From Cucurbitaria berberidis CBS 394.84 (Eukaryota > Ascomycota > Dothideomycetes > Pleosporales > Cucurbitariaceae): a DNA stretch of 64,000 bases. The position numbers and the translations under genes were made by a program. Below are positions 43,681 through 55,600 of the stretch, in pieces. The stretch's first letter is position 1; every line of letters begins with the position of its first letter. Where the stretch lies: positions 1,929,789 through 1,993,788 of the forward strand of contig NW_024468939.1 of NCBI RefSeq assembly GCF_010015615.1, written 5' to 3'. The notes beneath the pieces were generated by a model. The model saw only the letters and a list, made by a program, of their open reading frames with translations, did not search any database and was not told the origin of the DNA.

Positions 43681-45328
43681 GAAGTCCGTGGCTACCTCGT
43701 GTAATCGTAATGTCATTGCATTTTGGCGTAAACTTTCTATATATGTATTACCCTGCAGATCAAATTTCATCGCTCGTCACTAGATCCACAATGAGAATAA
43801 GACTGAAGTCTTAGAGATGTGACTCCTTGTCTCAGCGACCGATCAATTTTGCTTATCTTAAAGCCTGGACAAAGAGCACCCTAGCTAAATGTTGACGTCG
43901 ACTATCATACATTTCCTCCTTGATGGAGGAACTTGTCAAGACCAGCTCGCATGCTAATCTGGGCAAACATGCCTGTAATCGCAGAAGAATTACCGACGCT
44001 ATGTACACGAAAGCATGGCTTGTGAGCATTTTCTCTAGATCGCTATCGACATCTGCTAGCTTCGGATCTGCCTTTGAACAACAAGTCTATTCCTGTTCCA
44101 CAAGTACACCGCCGGGTCTGTTCAATGGTCAATTGGTACCTTGTTTCCAACAGAACGTACATCGAGACTCGAAGTTTTCTCTCTACTGACTTCGATATTT
44201 TCACACTACGAAAATGCTGACGTCTCATCTCCATGATAAGACGAATTACTCACGCAACTAGATAGCACCCGCATTTAGTATGTTACCTGTCGCCTTTTGG
44301 TATATAAAGTGTTTTAATCTATCCCATGAGAACAGATTGTGAGACTCTTTAGCATCAATTTCGCTCCTGTATAGTGAATCATAGGACGAAATCCTGGAAG
44401 CAACCTCTTAAATAGACCTCCTGATCCGACAAAGGCGCTGTTAGATGATGATTACCAAAGCTACTTGTGGTGTAGCAAGGATTCTATGCTGAGCCCCGTG
44501 ACGAGGAGGGCCTTAGCGAGGTTACGACTGATGGGCAGGATAGTACTTATGGTCGTCAGTGAAATTATGAGCTGGGATGGCGGGAGCCTGGGTATATTCA
44601 CGATACTGTTCATACTCGTGATAGATACCAATAGTTCACCCTGAATGGTTTCAAGAGTATTAAAGGTTGAATAACACGTCCCTATAAGGAGGGTATAGGA
44701 CTCCAATGTACGGTCAGTTCGCGAAGTCTTTATTCTTTATAATCAATTAGGTTAAATTCCCCACCTCAAATCTCCTGTAATACTGGTCTTTACTTGATTG
44801 CCCGTCAATTCCTATACATGGGTTCCTATCCGGCTATGCAGTGTGGCATGTTCGTTTTGAAGGTGAATGGGGATAACATCAAATTGCGTGATTGAACAAC
44901 TCACCTTCACCTCTACTTCGCCAGCGCGTCAGAGCACGTTACCAAACGGAAAGTTGTCTTGGCTTAGTTGCCTAATTACTCGGGGCCTTTCCTTTCACGA
45001 TTGACAACAAACTGTCATAGCTACCACAGCGTAGCTACGTCCAAGAAAGATAGGTAAGTCGCCAACTTTGGCTCCATTCCCCCCGTGCTGCCACACGGTC
45101 CCCTTTGCTTTTGCCAAATTTCTGTGAATTCCGAACGGGCTCCATTGCCAATCCACTGCCTACCGCCCACCTCCACCACCTCCACCACCACCTTCGGCCT
45201 CAACGATGCCGTCGAGGAAACCAAGCAAGGGTACGTACTACAAGTAAGCCTGGATCACTTCATAGCCCTATCCACTTCACAATTGAATTGGATAGCTCCA
45301 CGAAGTGTTCCAGGCCTAACCCAACTCA
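43681..45328. other. 1.6-kb intergenic region
   Basis: No supported gene. A minus-strand frame at 44461-44706 is hydrophobic but isolated. The right end (about 45060-45320) is probably the leader of the next gene and contains a short upstream frame MPSRKPSKG at 45205 followed by a good GTACGT donor. Confidence 0.5.
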
Positions 45329-47023
45329 ATGTTCTCACTGTTAAACCAGCAGTCTGCTAACACGTCGCCTCTAGAGCAAGCAGCGCGCAGCCAGATGCAA
45401 AGGGTCTACATCTCCGGGCTCGAGGGCCATCACTCGCTCGAAGTTGGCGTCGCCTATCACTATCGGGGCCACTTCATATATGCTTTCCCTGCGGGAACTC
45501 CGATCGAGCCAATTCCGTATTCAACTAGCAAAGGCATCATGATTGTTGGTACCACTCAAGAGCTTGCGCCGACGTACGACCCACAAGCAACAAATTTGAT
45601 GTCGGAGGGTGGCATCTCTGCGCTTCACCGGAGCTGCATTCATCAATGGGATGCCCAGAAACAGCTAGAAGAAGCCCAGAGGAAGGAGATAGCGGAAGCC
45701 ATAGAGAAAGACGTACAGCAGACCAAGCAACTAGCAGACGACAAGAAGAACATCGATTCTCCAGAGATCCTCGCGCCTGGCGCACATGAGAATTCGTTCA
45801 GTCACCCTCTCTCGCGGATCGGATCATCTACGGCGCTCCCACCACTCTCGCAGTCCGCTTCTCGTGTTGGCTCGCATATCTCTCTCGCCTCTTTGGCAAC
45901 ACCCAGTAACGGGCCGACATCCTCCTCGAGAAGCGTTCCTCAAATTGGCACCGTTCAAGTTTCCGGCATGCCATCAGTCACCGCATATGTCCCACAAACG
46001 CTCTCAAGTGGACCAAGCTATACGCCTCACGACCGCGCGCAGTTTCTTGCATACTCTGCTCCTGGCTCCCGGCATGTCTCTGTCGCTAACACGCCGCACA
46101 CCTCGCGCCCGGTGTCACCTGCTCATGGCCTCGGGGCTCGCGGTTTGCTTCGACCTGTTTCAAGCACTTCGCGTTTGAACCAGTTGCTCGCCGATGGGGG
46201 CATGCGGCGAGCTTTCAGTCCCTTGCAAGAGGTGGCCGAAGGCAGGGCGTCCCGAACAGTGGTTGCTGTTCTGGATGAAGATATGGAGGCTAATCTGTCA
46301 GTAGAACACATCGATCCCGACGATAACACATCATCTCGTATTTCTCGCTCGCACACGCCGAATCAGCCAACCCCAGACGACGCCATGAACACTCCTTTCT
46401 TTCTTCAAGGTTCTGGCTACGTGACTACGAACCGCCCTGCATCCATGCAGCCCCCCGACCTTGCGAACACACGTGAGGGCAGGAACACATCTCTTCATCT
46501 TCCCGGTCTCGGACATGTCCACGGCCCTGGAGAGCACCGCGGCTTCACTGGCGTGTCGTCATTCCCCGCCACCAAGGAGACTCAGTTCAATGATGTTGAT
46601 CCTGGCTCAGCACATTGGTCGCGCGATAACACGATCGGTACCGGTCGCCCTCGCAAGGCTTCTATGGCTCTGAACGAGGCCTACAACGCTGCCAACCCTC
46701 CCACTCATCCTAGGATGTACATGTCCAACGTCAAGAGCGGCAGCCAGTCAGTCAACGCCTTCGAGACTGCCCCCATGACGCATCTTCCAGCATCTGCCTA
46801 CAGCGGCGTTCCTCCGAAAAACACCAAGACTCGAACCCCAAAATGCCTGCTTCATGGAGGAGACTGTGATGGTAAAACAACCACGCACAAGCACTTGACG
46901 CAGCAGATCAGGGAGACTAGGGGCTTCAAGGACCAGTATCCTACGATCAAGTGTGGAGATGGAAAGGTCATGATTGACTGGGAGAGGATCAAGGCGGAGG
47001 AGAAGGCCAAGCTGGGTATGTGA
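45329..47023 (+). CDS. Conserved-looking fungal protein of unknown function
   Basis: 564 residues from the ATG at 45329. The N-terminal 110 residues look folded: RVYISGLEGHHSLEVGVAYH, YRGHFIYAFPAGTPIEPIPY and GISALHRSCIHQWDAQKQLE, followed by a charged helix. The middle is Ser/Pro/Thr-rich and disordered. The C-terminal block has a Cys/His set (TPKCLLHGGDCDGKTTTHKH) and IKCGDGKVMIDWERIKAEEK, which may bind metal. An upstream MPSRKPSKG frame with a GTACGT donor hints at an additional first exon, but I could not join it in frame with any acceptor, so the simple start is given. No known family is recognised. Confidence 0.6.
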   Translation: MFSLLNQQSANTSPLEQAARSQMQRVYISGLEGHHSLEVGVAYHYRGHFIYAFPAGTPIEPIPYSTSKGIMIVGTTQELAPTYDPQATNLMSEGGISALHRSCIHQWDAQKQLEEAQRKEIAEAIEKDVQQTKQLADDKKNIDSPEILAPGAHENSFSHPLSRIGSSTALPPLSQSASRVGSHISLASLATPSNGPTSSSRSVPQIGTVQVSGMPSVTAYVPQTLSSGPSYTPHDRAQFLAYSAPGSRHVSVANTPHTSRPVSPAHGLGARGLLRPVSSTSRLNQLLADGGMRRAFSPLQEVAEGRASRTVVAVLDEDMEANLSVEHIDPDDNTSSRISRSHTPNQPTPDDAMNTPFFLQGSGYVTTNRPASMQPPDLANTREGRNTSLHLPGLGHVHGPGEHRGFTGVSSFPATKETQFNDVDPGSAHWSRDNTIGTGRPRKASMALNEAYNAANPPTHPRMYMSNVKSGSQSVNAFETAPMTHLPASAYSGVPPKNTKTRTPKCLLHGGDCDGKTTTHKHLTQQIRETRGFKDQYPTIKCGDGKVMIDWERIKAEEKAKLGM

Positions 47024-47828
47024 GGCGTTATCGAGGTATCGCGGAGGTTCTCACTTTACTATAAAGTGGCATGGTTTACTACTATACAGTGGTATGGTTA
47101 TGGTGCGTGTAGGGCCTGGACAGCTCCAAAGGTTGAATACGGAAATGGCGGTAAATGCCAAGTGCCTAGGTAGTTCGAAAGCTTCGAGAGTGGCTTATTA
47201 GCCAACCGATCGACAGTATATCGGACGTTGAATGCATTCTCGGCACATTAAAAAAAATCAGATTGTCATGCAAGTGAAGTGGTGAGGAAGTGAAGTCATC
47301 ATGACTAACTGCCGTGCATGTCAAGGCGTCTCGCTAAGCGAGCCTAAAATAACATCTTATCACGACCCCAACCGTTCTCCGCATCACCACATACCTTGTG
47401 CATCTCAGCTCGGTACTTTCCGTGACTAGCACCTTGGAGTGCATGGTGGATGTATCAAAATAGCAAAGAAGGAAAGAAAGCTCGTTGTTAGACAGACTCC
47501 GAAGTTCTCCCACATCCAGCCTACCCATGCCACATGCACGACTGCCCGGGCATCGCGCCATAACAGGTAAAAATACGCATAAGAATGGCATAGAGGCACC
47601 GGTCTTCTTGGTATATACGAAGTAATCAACATTTGGCTGACTAAATAGGTAGGTGAGATATGTTACTGTTGTAAGTTCTTATATTTATTGGACATGTCCT
47701 GGTTGAGCCAGAAGAATCCCATCTATGCTAGTATCTTTATTTTCCAGAACTCTTTATTATTCAATCAGACCCCAGACAATCCCACCCTCATCACTCGAAG
47801 AAACCGCCTTGGCTAATAGGATTTTACG
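47024..47828. other. Intergenic between the 45329 gene and the seven-TM gene
   Basis: 800 bp with no supported gene; short frames at 47334-47632 (minus) lack character. Confidence 0.5.
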
Positions 47829-49113
47829 ATGGAGTACGCCGATTGCGACTCCTTCATTCCTTTCTCTTCTTACGATTGGACTTTCGAGCGAAAAGGTCAT
47901 CTGAAATGGAAGTACGTCTTTCTCCCTCTCTATTTCAACAATCCCATGTCCTAACCAATCCCTTAGTCCTACAGCGTTTTGCCTCATAGCGTCATTTTGC
48001 GCTGTGGCCTACTGGATGTGCATCGAACTCCTCGTCCTAGTCTACGTTACCTTCAAACGCCATACTGGGCTCTATTTCTGGTCCATTGTCATCACCACGC
48101 TCGGCCTCATCCTCCAGGCAACAGGATTCTTGATCAAGGAATTTGTTTACTCCAACCCTCCCATCTTCACCACGATCATTTGTAAGATCGGCTGGGTAAG
48201 CAACGTCACTGGGTTCTCCATCGTGCTGTGGTCACGTCTCCATCTCGTCGTCAACGATCCACGTATCCTACGCGCTGTCTTGATAATGATTCTGGTAAAC
48301 GGTGTCTTGATGCACACACCCGTCATCGTCTGCGAATTCGGTCTACTTTCCCGACATAAACAAGACTACATACGGCCGATGGTGATCATGGAACGCGTCC
48401 AACAAACTGTCTTCGCGCTCCAGGAAGTAGTCATATCTTGTCTTTACATCTTCTACACGTGGCGATTTCTCAACTCTGGATACGCCATGCACACCCGCAA
48501 AGTTGTGCGACTCTTGGTCCTCGTCCAGGCGTGCGTCATTACCTTTGATGGCAGCCTGACAGCCATCGACTACCACAACATGTTTACGCTCAAGTGCACG
48601 ATCCATCCATTTGTATACGCGCTGAAGCTGAAGTTGGAATTCATTGTCTTGAACCAACTGCTAGCGCTTATCAAGAACGGGCTTGCGCAGCCGAGGCTGA
48701 GAATCGGGTTATTTAATGATTCGGATGATTCATCGCTGGAGAAGGGGAATAGTCAGCGCGACTCGCTGCCGAATATCACAGTGACTGAGGTAGAGCGCAT
48801 GAAAGTCGCTAACACGTTCATCACTAAGAGCTCGGTCGCGCGTGCGGAGGTCAAGCCACTCGACATAAGTCCCGGAAGTGCGAATACACAAAGAGGTAGT
48901 GCGATGAGGATCAAGTATTCGAATGGACCAAACTGGGAAGTCGGGAATGACAGTAGATTGTCAATGACCGAGGTGTCGAATGATGAACATGATCTAAAGC
49001 ATGTGATTGGCATGGCAGACGATGATCTGGAACTTGGTAGCAAGGAAGGCACTGTAATTTCGGATTTGGAGAGACAATATCTTGGACGATATCCAACTGA
49101 GGAGCGTGGGTGA
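47829..49113 (+). CDS. Seven-span integral membrane protein of unknown function (fungal DUF7703-like)
   Basis: Two exons, 47829-47911 and 47967-49113, give 409 residues. The first exon supplies a short hydrophilic N terminus (MEYADCDSFIPFSSYDWTFE); the intron has a CTAAC branch and the joined NPTAFCLIASFCAVAYW begins the first membrane segment. Seven hydrophobic segments follow within about 250 residues, for example IVITTLGLILQATGFLI, ICKIGWVSNVTGFSIVLW, VLIMILVNGVLMHTPVIVC and ALQEVVISCLYIFYTW. A 150-residue hydrophilic, probably cytosolic tail is rich in Ser and Asp. The topology resembles fungal GPCR-like or DUF-type membrane proteins. No ligand domain, CFEM Cys pattern or transporter signature is visible, and the DUF name is from memory. 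Confidence 0.7.
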
Positions 49114-49376
49114 TTCGACACTGTCATGTGGATGGTTGCGTTTGATGCTTCAAGACTTGCGTTCTCAACTGCTGTCGCTGCTATGATACCATTTGTATTC
49201 TCTTTCATATAAGAAGTTTTCTTTGTCCAGCTCTGAAATCCTCTCGCTGCTATGACAAGTCTCCAATTATAGAATATTATCAATATTCCGTACTATGTGG
49301 CCCGCGTAACTCCACCGGACTCGTTGCTTTCGGCTTGGGTTTACGCGCTAAGCCGATGACACCCATTGCCTCAGTA

Positions 49377-50240
49377 TCAGAAAAATCCAATCAATCTCTG
49401 CCCACTCAAGAATCCTCCGACATTCCTCTGCACAGCGTCGAACCGGACAGCTCCACACGTCTCGCTCTCAAGGTGATTGAACAACGGAGCCAACGCGCGA
49501 AACTCCCTGCCACACGCTCTCCCCGGACAGTGGTAGACCCTTTCCTTATGGGCAGGCGAGTTAACATGATTATTCAGGCTCTTAAGCTCCCTGAAGCCCT
49601 TGTGGCACAGATAACACTCGTAGAGACCAATATCGGAATTCCATGACGCGGATGTCGCGGTGATGGTGGACGATGAGCCAGGGTAAGTTAAGAGTTTCTT
49701 GGTGATTAGGTGGTTTGGATCGCGGCGGCGTACTTCGGTGAGGATCGTGTCGCGATTTAAAGAGCGAGCCTTTGAGCATGATCCGGTTTCGAGGTGGTGC
49801 GTCACGCCCGTAGCGGTCGTAAATCCGCGTTTGCAAAAGGGACAGGCAATGCCATTTCCCCTGTGCACATTGCTGTTCAGATGCTTCAGTCTATTAGTAG
49901 TAACCCTACAAGGCCTCCTCACAGTGAATGCACTTACAGCTTTCAAATTCGGCTCACTCTCAAAGCCCCTTTGGCACTCTCCGCACCAATGTGTCCTCCA
50001 ATGGCCCTTCAGATGCATGTGTCGCTTCGCTTCCCCGGGCGTGTCAAACGCAGCATTGCAGCCTTCGCAGGCGAACGCCGGGCGATAATGGTTGTAATCA
50101 TCCATGTGATCAAACGCTGCTTCTCGTGAATAGAACTCCGCATCGCACATCTCACATTCCCAATGCCCAACGGCGTTCATGTGCTGTACCGCAGCATGCC
50201 AATTGATGAACGTCCGATTACAGATTTCACAGTCCACCAT
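49377..50240 (-). CDS. C2H2 zinc-finger protein with seven fingers
   Basis: Two exons, 49938-50240 and 49377-49883, give 269 residues. Seven consecutive zinc fingers are visible: CEICNRTFINWHAAVQHM at the N terminus, then fingers beginning CEMCDAEF, CEGCNAAF, CGECQRGF, CPFCKRGF (C2HC), CYLCHKGF and CPGRACGREF (last ligand Cys). The 54-nt intron is in frame and lacks stops, but it lies inside finger 4: removing it joins NLKA to HLNSNVH and restores both zinc-binding histidines. This is strong evidence that it is spliced. Such multi-finger fungal proteins with linkers of about 10 residues can bind RNA or DNA; the specific role is unknown. The tail (GGFLSGQRLIGFF) is hydrophobic. Confidence 0.85.
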   Translation of the reverse strand: MVDCEICNRTFINWHAAVQHMNAVGHWECEMCDAEFYSREAAFDHMDDYNHYRPAFACEGCNAAFDTPGEAKRHMHLKGHWRTHWCGECQRGFESEPNLKAVSAFTVRRPCRVTTNRLKHLNSNVHRGNGIACPFCKRGFTTATGVTHHLETGSCSKARSLNRDTILTEVRRRDPNHLITKKLLTYPGSSSTITATSASWNSDIGLYECYLCHKGFRELKSLNNHVNSPAHKERVYHCPGRACGREFRALAPLFNHLESETCGAVRFDAVQRNVGGFLSGQRLIGFF

Positions 50241-51131
50241 GATGATGGATGGATCCTATACCTTCAGGTGGGCCAAGGTGATTTAGACAGTGTTGCTGTG
50301 GACGAGAAGGTATAATTTTCGATTTTCCTAGGCTCCTATCTCGATAGTGTAGTGAAGTATGTATCGCATATGTAGGGGTGTTGGCCTGGATGGAGAGGAG
50401 AAGATGAAGCCGAAAATTGTGTGAGTTGAGGTTCCGAAGCCCGAGATAAGGGGCAGCGCGGGGAAGCGGGAGGCCCAGCCACCCAAAACACCTCCACAGT
50501 GTCTACACGTTGCTGTCTACGAGAGAAAGTGATAGAGGGTTTGGAGAGATGGCGGACGAGTTAAGTTAAACGGAAGTGCCTTCTTAGTTCCTGTTATTCG
50601 TTCGTCGTCCATTCCAAAACCTCGCTTGTCGCTTCCCTTGGACATGGTGCGAGGCGGGGAACACCAGCCATCACAGCTCACAACGGTGATACGACGATGC
50701 GCGTCTCCCTCCTTCCAATAGAAATAAAGCAAGTGGGTTGCGGTTTTGTATAAACTTCTTTTTTGCTTTTTACTTTTTGTGTGATCTTCACGGTGCCTGT
50801 TAGTCACCTGAATATTATTAGATATTGATGAGCATAGATTTCACAGTTTCGAATAATGTAGTGAGGGCCTTCAGCCCGAAGTAGCTGGTATTTGAGTGTC
50901 ACATATTTCGACTACTAAGAAGTCACCAGCGCCGCTGGGTATCTATAATACATACTTGAAAATGAAAGGTCGACAGCTAGCGACGCTATGTATTGCAATG
51001 TTCAATCGCGAACACAGCATTTAGCGCCCCATCGTAGACTATCTAGATAGAGAATGAAACGTCGTCGTAAGGGAGTTGTGAGAAGACAGGCCAAGGCTTC
51101 GATGACAGCCAAAGCAGCTGGTGTCCTCACA
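50241..51131. other. Intergenic between the C2H2 gene and the PARP-zinc-finger gene
   Basis: 890 bp containing the promoter of the C2H2 gene. No gene is supported; the open frame at 50517-50807 (minus) is Lys/Thr-rich low complexity without support. Confidence 0.5.
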
Positions 51132-52293
51132 TTACTCGTCGGCGGCGGCAGCCTTCTTCTTCCTGCCCCTGCATGTTGTCAGCATTGAACACGAAGGTGA
51201 ATAAGGCTTCTCGGCGTACCTCTTCTGCGGGACATTGCCCGCAGCAACAGTGGAAGCAGTAGCCTTCTTCTTGCCGCGCTTCGGCTTTGGGGGCTCTTCT
51301 TCCTCTTCCACTGCTGCATCGCTATTCTCTGCCACGTCCTCGTCCTTGATCGCAGCCTTCTTGCCTCTAGGCTTCGCCTTCGCCTTCTTTGGCGGGGGAG
51401 CTTCCTCGTCGTCGCTCTCCTCCTTGTACTCGACCTTCTTGGCACGGCCTCTAGCTTTCTTTGGCGGAGGAGCTGCTTCTTCGTCGCTCAGCTTCTCCTC
51501 TGCCACCTTCTTAACAGGTCGACCTCGCTTCTTGGGGGCTGGGGACTTCTCCTGCTCATCCTCGTCCTCGGCCTTCGTCTTGCGGGCGCGCTTATTGTTG
51601 GGCTTCTCTTCGGCAACCTCATCGTCCTCGGCATCTTTCTTGGCCGCCTTCTTCTTGGGGGTGCGCTTCTTGATACCCGACTTGCCTGGTCGATTCAACT
51701 CCAGATCCTGTGAGGGTCAGTGCTCTGATTTGAGGAAGGGACCATGGTAGGCTAGAGTTGAAGGGGATTGGGATGTCTGCAAGGCGTGTTCATGGCGCCA
51801 ATCGGAAAATGTAACCATGTGTGACGTAGCCTGGCTGCTGTATGCATCGCAAGGAGATGGAGGACAGCACTTACACCCTTCCAGTCTTCGTCAGCCACGT
51901 GTCCGTTCTCCAGCGCAAACTTGATCTTCTCTTGATATTCTGCAGGAAGATCATCGTAGCCGTCGACTAGGTCGGTGTCACCACCGCAAGTCTCAAGCAG
52001 ATTCTCAATCTGCTTGGGCGTTACGCAACCCCTGATGCTATTAGCGTGATCTCTTGGATCCGAATATAGGCGAATCTCTTACCAGTGTCGGTACTGCCAG
52101 CTCTGGTGCTCTTGGATAGTGACTTGAATGGCATAGCGAAGCTCGCCCTTGGTGATCTTCACTCCAGCATCCTTGCAAGCCTTGGTGTGGCAGCCAGCAC
52201 GGTTGTTTGGCGACGCCTCTATTGAACAGTGAGATTGGATGACGATGACGCCTGAATGTATACAAAGTACTGACCGACGCGATATACACCCAT
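51132..52293 (-). CDS. PARP-type zinc-finger protein with AT-hook-like basic tail
   Basis: Five exons: 52275-52293, 52083-52218, 51875-52031, 51220-51707 and 51132-51168, giving 278 residues. The N-terminal PARP-type finger (about 1-85) reads MGVYRVEASPNNRAGC, then KACKDAGVKITKGELRYA and QSWQYRHWGCVTPKQIENL, with the C-x3-C and H-x2-C ligand pairs. PARP-type fingers bind DNA breaks. A short acidic linker leads to a long Lys/Ala/Pro/Glu-rich region with AT-hook-like cores (KKRGRPVKK, KKARGRAKK, KPKRGKKK). No PARP catalytic domain is present, as in other fungal stand-alone zf-PARP proteins. The last intron (51 nt) is in frame and stop-free; the others are required. A role in chromatin or DNA-damage sensing is inferred from the domain. 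Confidence 0.88.
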
Positions 52294-52650
52294 TTTGGTG
52301 GTAGCTATGTCGCTAGCGTGTTGAGCAGGTGACAGCTGTGTTGGGATGTTGCCGTTGAACGCGTACAGGTTTAACGCGTTTAGTAGGCCGAAGAGGAAAA
52401 GCTCAGAGCAGGACAAATTGCCCGCTTGCGATATCTACTAGGCGCGGTTGTGTGGAGTTGTTTGTTTGTTCGCGTGTGTGGAAGTGTGAGGTCAGAGGAG
52501 CTCCATGTAACAGGCAGCTAGTGTGGACCCTGCCACCCCTGTTCCCTTTGCTAAGCGCGCCGCGGTAGTGCACGATGATGATGGTCAGAAAAGTTCTGGA
52601 GACCATGCTGGAACGCGCATCCACCCTCGCCGCCGTCCCGCCACCCCTCA

Positions 52651-55600
52651 ATGAGCTCTGCGCATACATGCTTTCGCAGCGCCCTGATACAGGCATTCCG
52701 TCCTTCTAGTCGTGGGATCGCTGCCTCCTGTTCCGTCTCTGCATTTCTCGTTCCCGCGCTCGCTCGACCGTCGAAACGTCCCTTCTCGTCAGCGAAAGAC
52801 AGCCCGAAGAAACAAGCACCGCCATCTCAAGCGTCTGTAGATGTTTCAGGTGGCTTATTGTCGTCTACGTTGCCCCCAAAGGCCAACGACGAGCCAATAC
52901 CAACTCGCATCTATGCGCCGCGCGCTGATGTCCGTGGCGACATCCAGCAATGGCTTGCAGCCATCGATCCCTTCCTCCCAATTCACTTGCGACGAGACTC
53001 TTCGCCCAAGGCTGATATATCGTCCACGGTGACGGCACTTGATATATCTTTTTTTCTGAACAAGGCCCAGGAAGCGTCACACGACATACTCAGTTACCTG
53101 GGTCTGGAAGAAGGACGGTGGCAGACGGCGGTCTGGATAGTGAAGAAGCTCGTCGAGGATGGACGACACTCGATCAGGCCTCCGACACTACTGGAACCAT
53201 CTGCGAACGCGGTATGGCCAGGGAGCGAAACTCGATCTCTGAAGGACCTGACGGAGAGCCCCATTCGTACCGAACGAGTCCGCCCTTCGCATAAACTGAA
53301 CCTTTCCTTGGACGATCTGACGTTGGAACCAGACACAATCGCTCTGCGACACAACCTAGTGAAGCGAGCGCTAGGGCAGCTTTGGAGAAGCCTGGGAAAC
53401 ATGATCCTGGTCGCTACAGAGCGAAGCAGTACGGACGAGGACACAATTATGCCGCACGTTCTGGAGATTATCGCCTATCTACACCACATCGGTTTCATGC
53501 CCGACTCAGTCTACACATACCGGCCCCATGAGAACAAGTACGCGTTCCAACAACCTCCCACGCTTCACATGTTGTCCTCCAAGATTCTCACAGCCTTGTC
53601 CGATGCGACATGGAAAGCCCACGAGGCTTCGGTGGTGACTGCAAAAGAACGTGCCAATGCTTCATACTTTCTTGGACACGAGATACCTGGTTCTCGATAT
53701 AAAGTCCAGGTGACAGAGGTCGCCCCAGAATTATGGCTGGAGCTTGTCTTATGGTCATGTTTGCACGGTGGATGGACACTGGATGGGACTGCTATCCTAG
53801 AGCAGCTGGCATCAAAGCAAGGAGAAAACAACTGGGCACTCATTAGCTGGAGGGAGATCATGCAAGCACAACAGGAGAAAACGCCTACGTCCACGCCGTC
53901 GAGAGCCTGGAGATTGTTCTCCGTGGCCGAGGACGACGCTGCAAGCCCTGAAGACCGAGCGCGGACACGGCGAACAATAAGCGGAGAAATCGTTACCGGT
54001 TTCATAGACGGGCTAGTCAACGAAATGCGACTAGGTGTGGGATCTAGAGGCATTGACCCGGAGACTCTGGTTGACTCCATCAAAACGTTGAAGGCATTCC
54101 TTGATGGGAACAACTTGAGTCTTGGATCAGCAGCTTGGGATTCCATCATGGCAAGACTTTTGGAGTCTGGCGGGTTCGTACCTGAGAAGCGGCCAGATCT
54201 ATTACTGCGCATATTTGAGCTTGCTGCTGGATTCGGTACCGAGGTCAGCGCCGCAAATGCCTCTGCTACAATTGATACGGAAGTTCCATACTTCTTCGAG
54301 CCCACCACCATACCACTCAGCTTACTACACCGAGCGATGCGAGCATTCATCGGGATTGGAGATATCAAGGGCGCCATGACGACACTGATGCTGCTCCAAC
54401 AACATACGGACGATAACAAGCAAAAGTCAGTGCAGCAGTTCTTCGATATTCTGAGAAAAGTGCCACATTTACGGAAAGATGAGCCATTCACAAGTCGACT
54501 TCCACCTGTTGAGTTTCCAGCCTTCGATGCTAAATTGCCCGTAACTGTATTGGCCAGAGTACTGGACCTCGCAACAGAGTCGAAGCTATACGACCTAGGA
54601 CGCTGGTTGCTCTTCGCCGAAGATCTGGATGGTCCACTCATCGGCCCCGAGCTCTATAGCCATCGAAATATTGCCGCTTCCATTGTACGCTTTGGTACCT
54701 TAGCTGGAGAAAATGAACTCGTCTTGGACATTGTCAAAAAGGTCGGGACCTGGAATGCCAAGTATCAACAACAACGGATGCCTGCGGAAATTCTGACAGC
54801 GCTGCTTTGCTGTCAGTTCAAGCTTCGTCGGTGGGAATCTGTTCGAGGCATGCAACAGTATGTGGAAGAGACGATGACTTTTAGGCCGCGACCTGTCATA
54901 CTCTCGACATTTGCTGCGGAACTCCTTAGAACCTCGGAGGGTCCCGAAGATGCAAGACAACAAGCCCAGGAAGCTTTCGCTGAACTCCTCTTTGCTTGGG
55001 AGAATCTTATTCTCAGCAATATACGCAACGAGCTGTACTGCATTCTATCAATCATGTCCACTGTCGACAGCGAGTGGAAAGATTACTGCTCTCAATTTCT
55101 AGCATTTTCTTCACGCCAAGCCATCAAGCTATCAACGGACGACTTCAATCAAATATTAGGTGGAGTTCTAGACGGATATGGCAGCTCGAAGGGGAAGGAC
55201 GTGGTTGAAGGGTGGTGCTACAAGCCGCCAAAGACCTTTGAGCCTTATCGTGCTCCCGGCGGACTGCCAACCATGCCCCGATTTCGAGTTGGCAAGGGTG
55301 AAGAGTACGAAGATCGCCCTGAAGATGTCGAGCTTGTCCAAGACTCGGGCGCAAGGCTGATCCTACAAGGTCGGGTGCACCCTAATCGGCAGACCATCTG
55401 GGCCATCCTCCGAAAAGCCCAGGAGGAGGTAGAGCAGCGGAGACAGCTCGGCGAAGAGCTTCCAGCCGCTGGCCGAGCCGAAGTTCGCGATACACTGAAG
55501 TGGGCATCACGATTACTCTACTACTTAGGCTTCGACTACGAGGATATTATCAGGGACCTAGGCAGCAGCCTTGCAGAGCTTGCCGAGCTCGAGGCTCCTG

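Noticed and set aside
41871..44465. Similar short sequences GATGATTACCAGAGTTACTT and GATGATTACCAAAGCTACTT at about 41876 and 44448, a possible RIP-altered repeat
   Set aside because: Only about 20 bp of similarity with no extension on either side; could be chance.
44461..44706. Hydrophobic 81-residue minus-strand frame
   Set aside because: Isolated, with no splice partner and no recognisable family, in a gene-poor spacer.
45205..45232. MPSRKPSKG followed by GTACGT as first exon of the 45329 gene
   Set aside because: No acceptor before the main frame gives a continuous reading without the TAA just upstream of the ATG at 45329, so the exon was not included.
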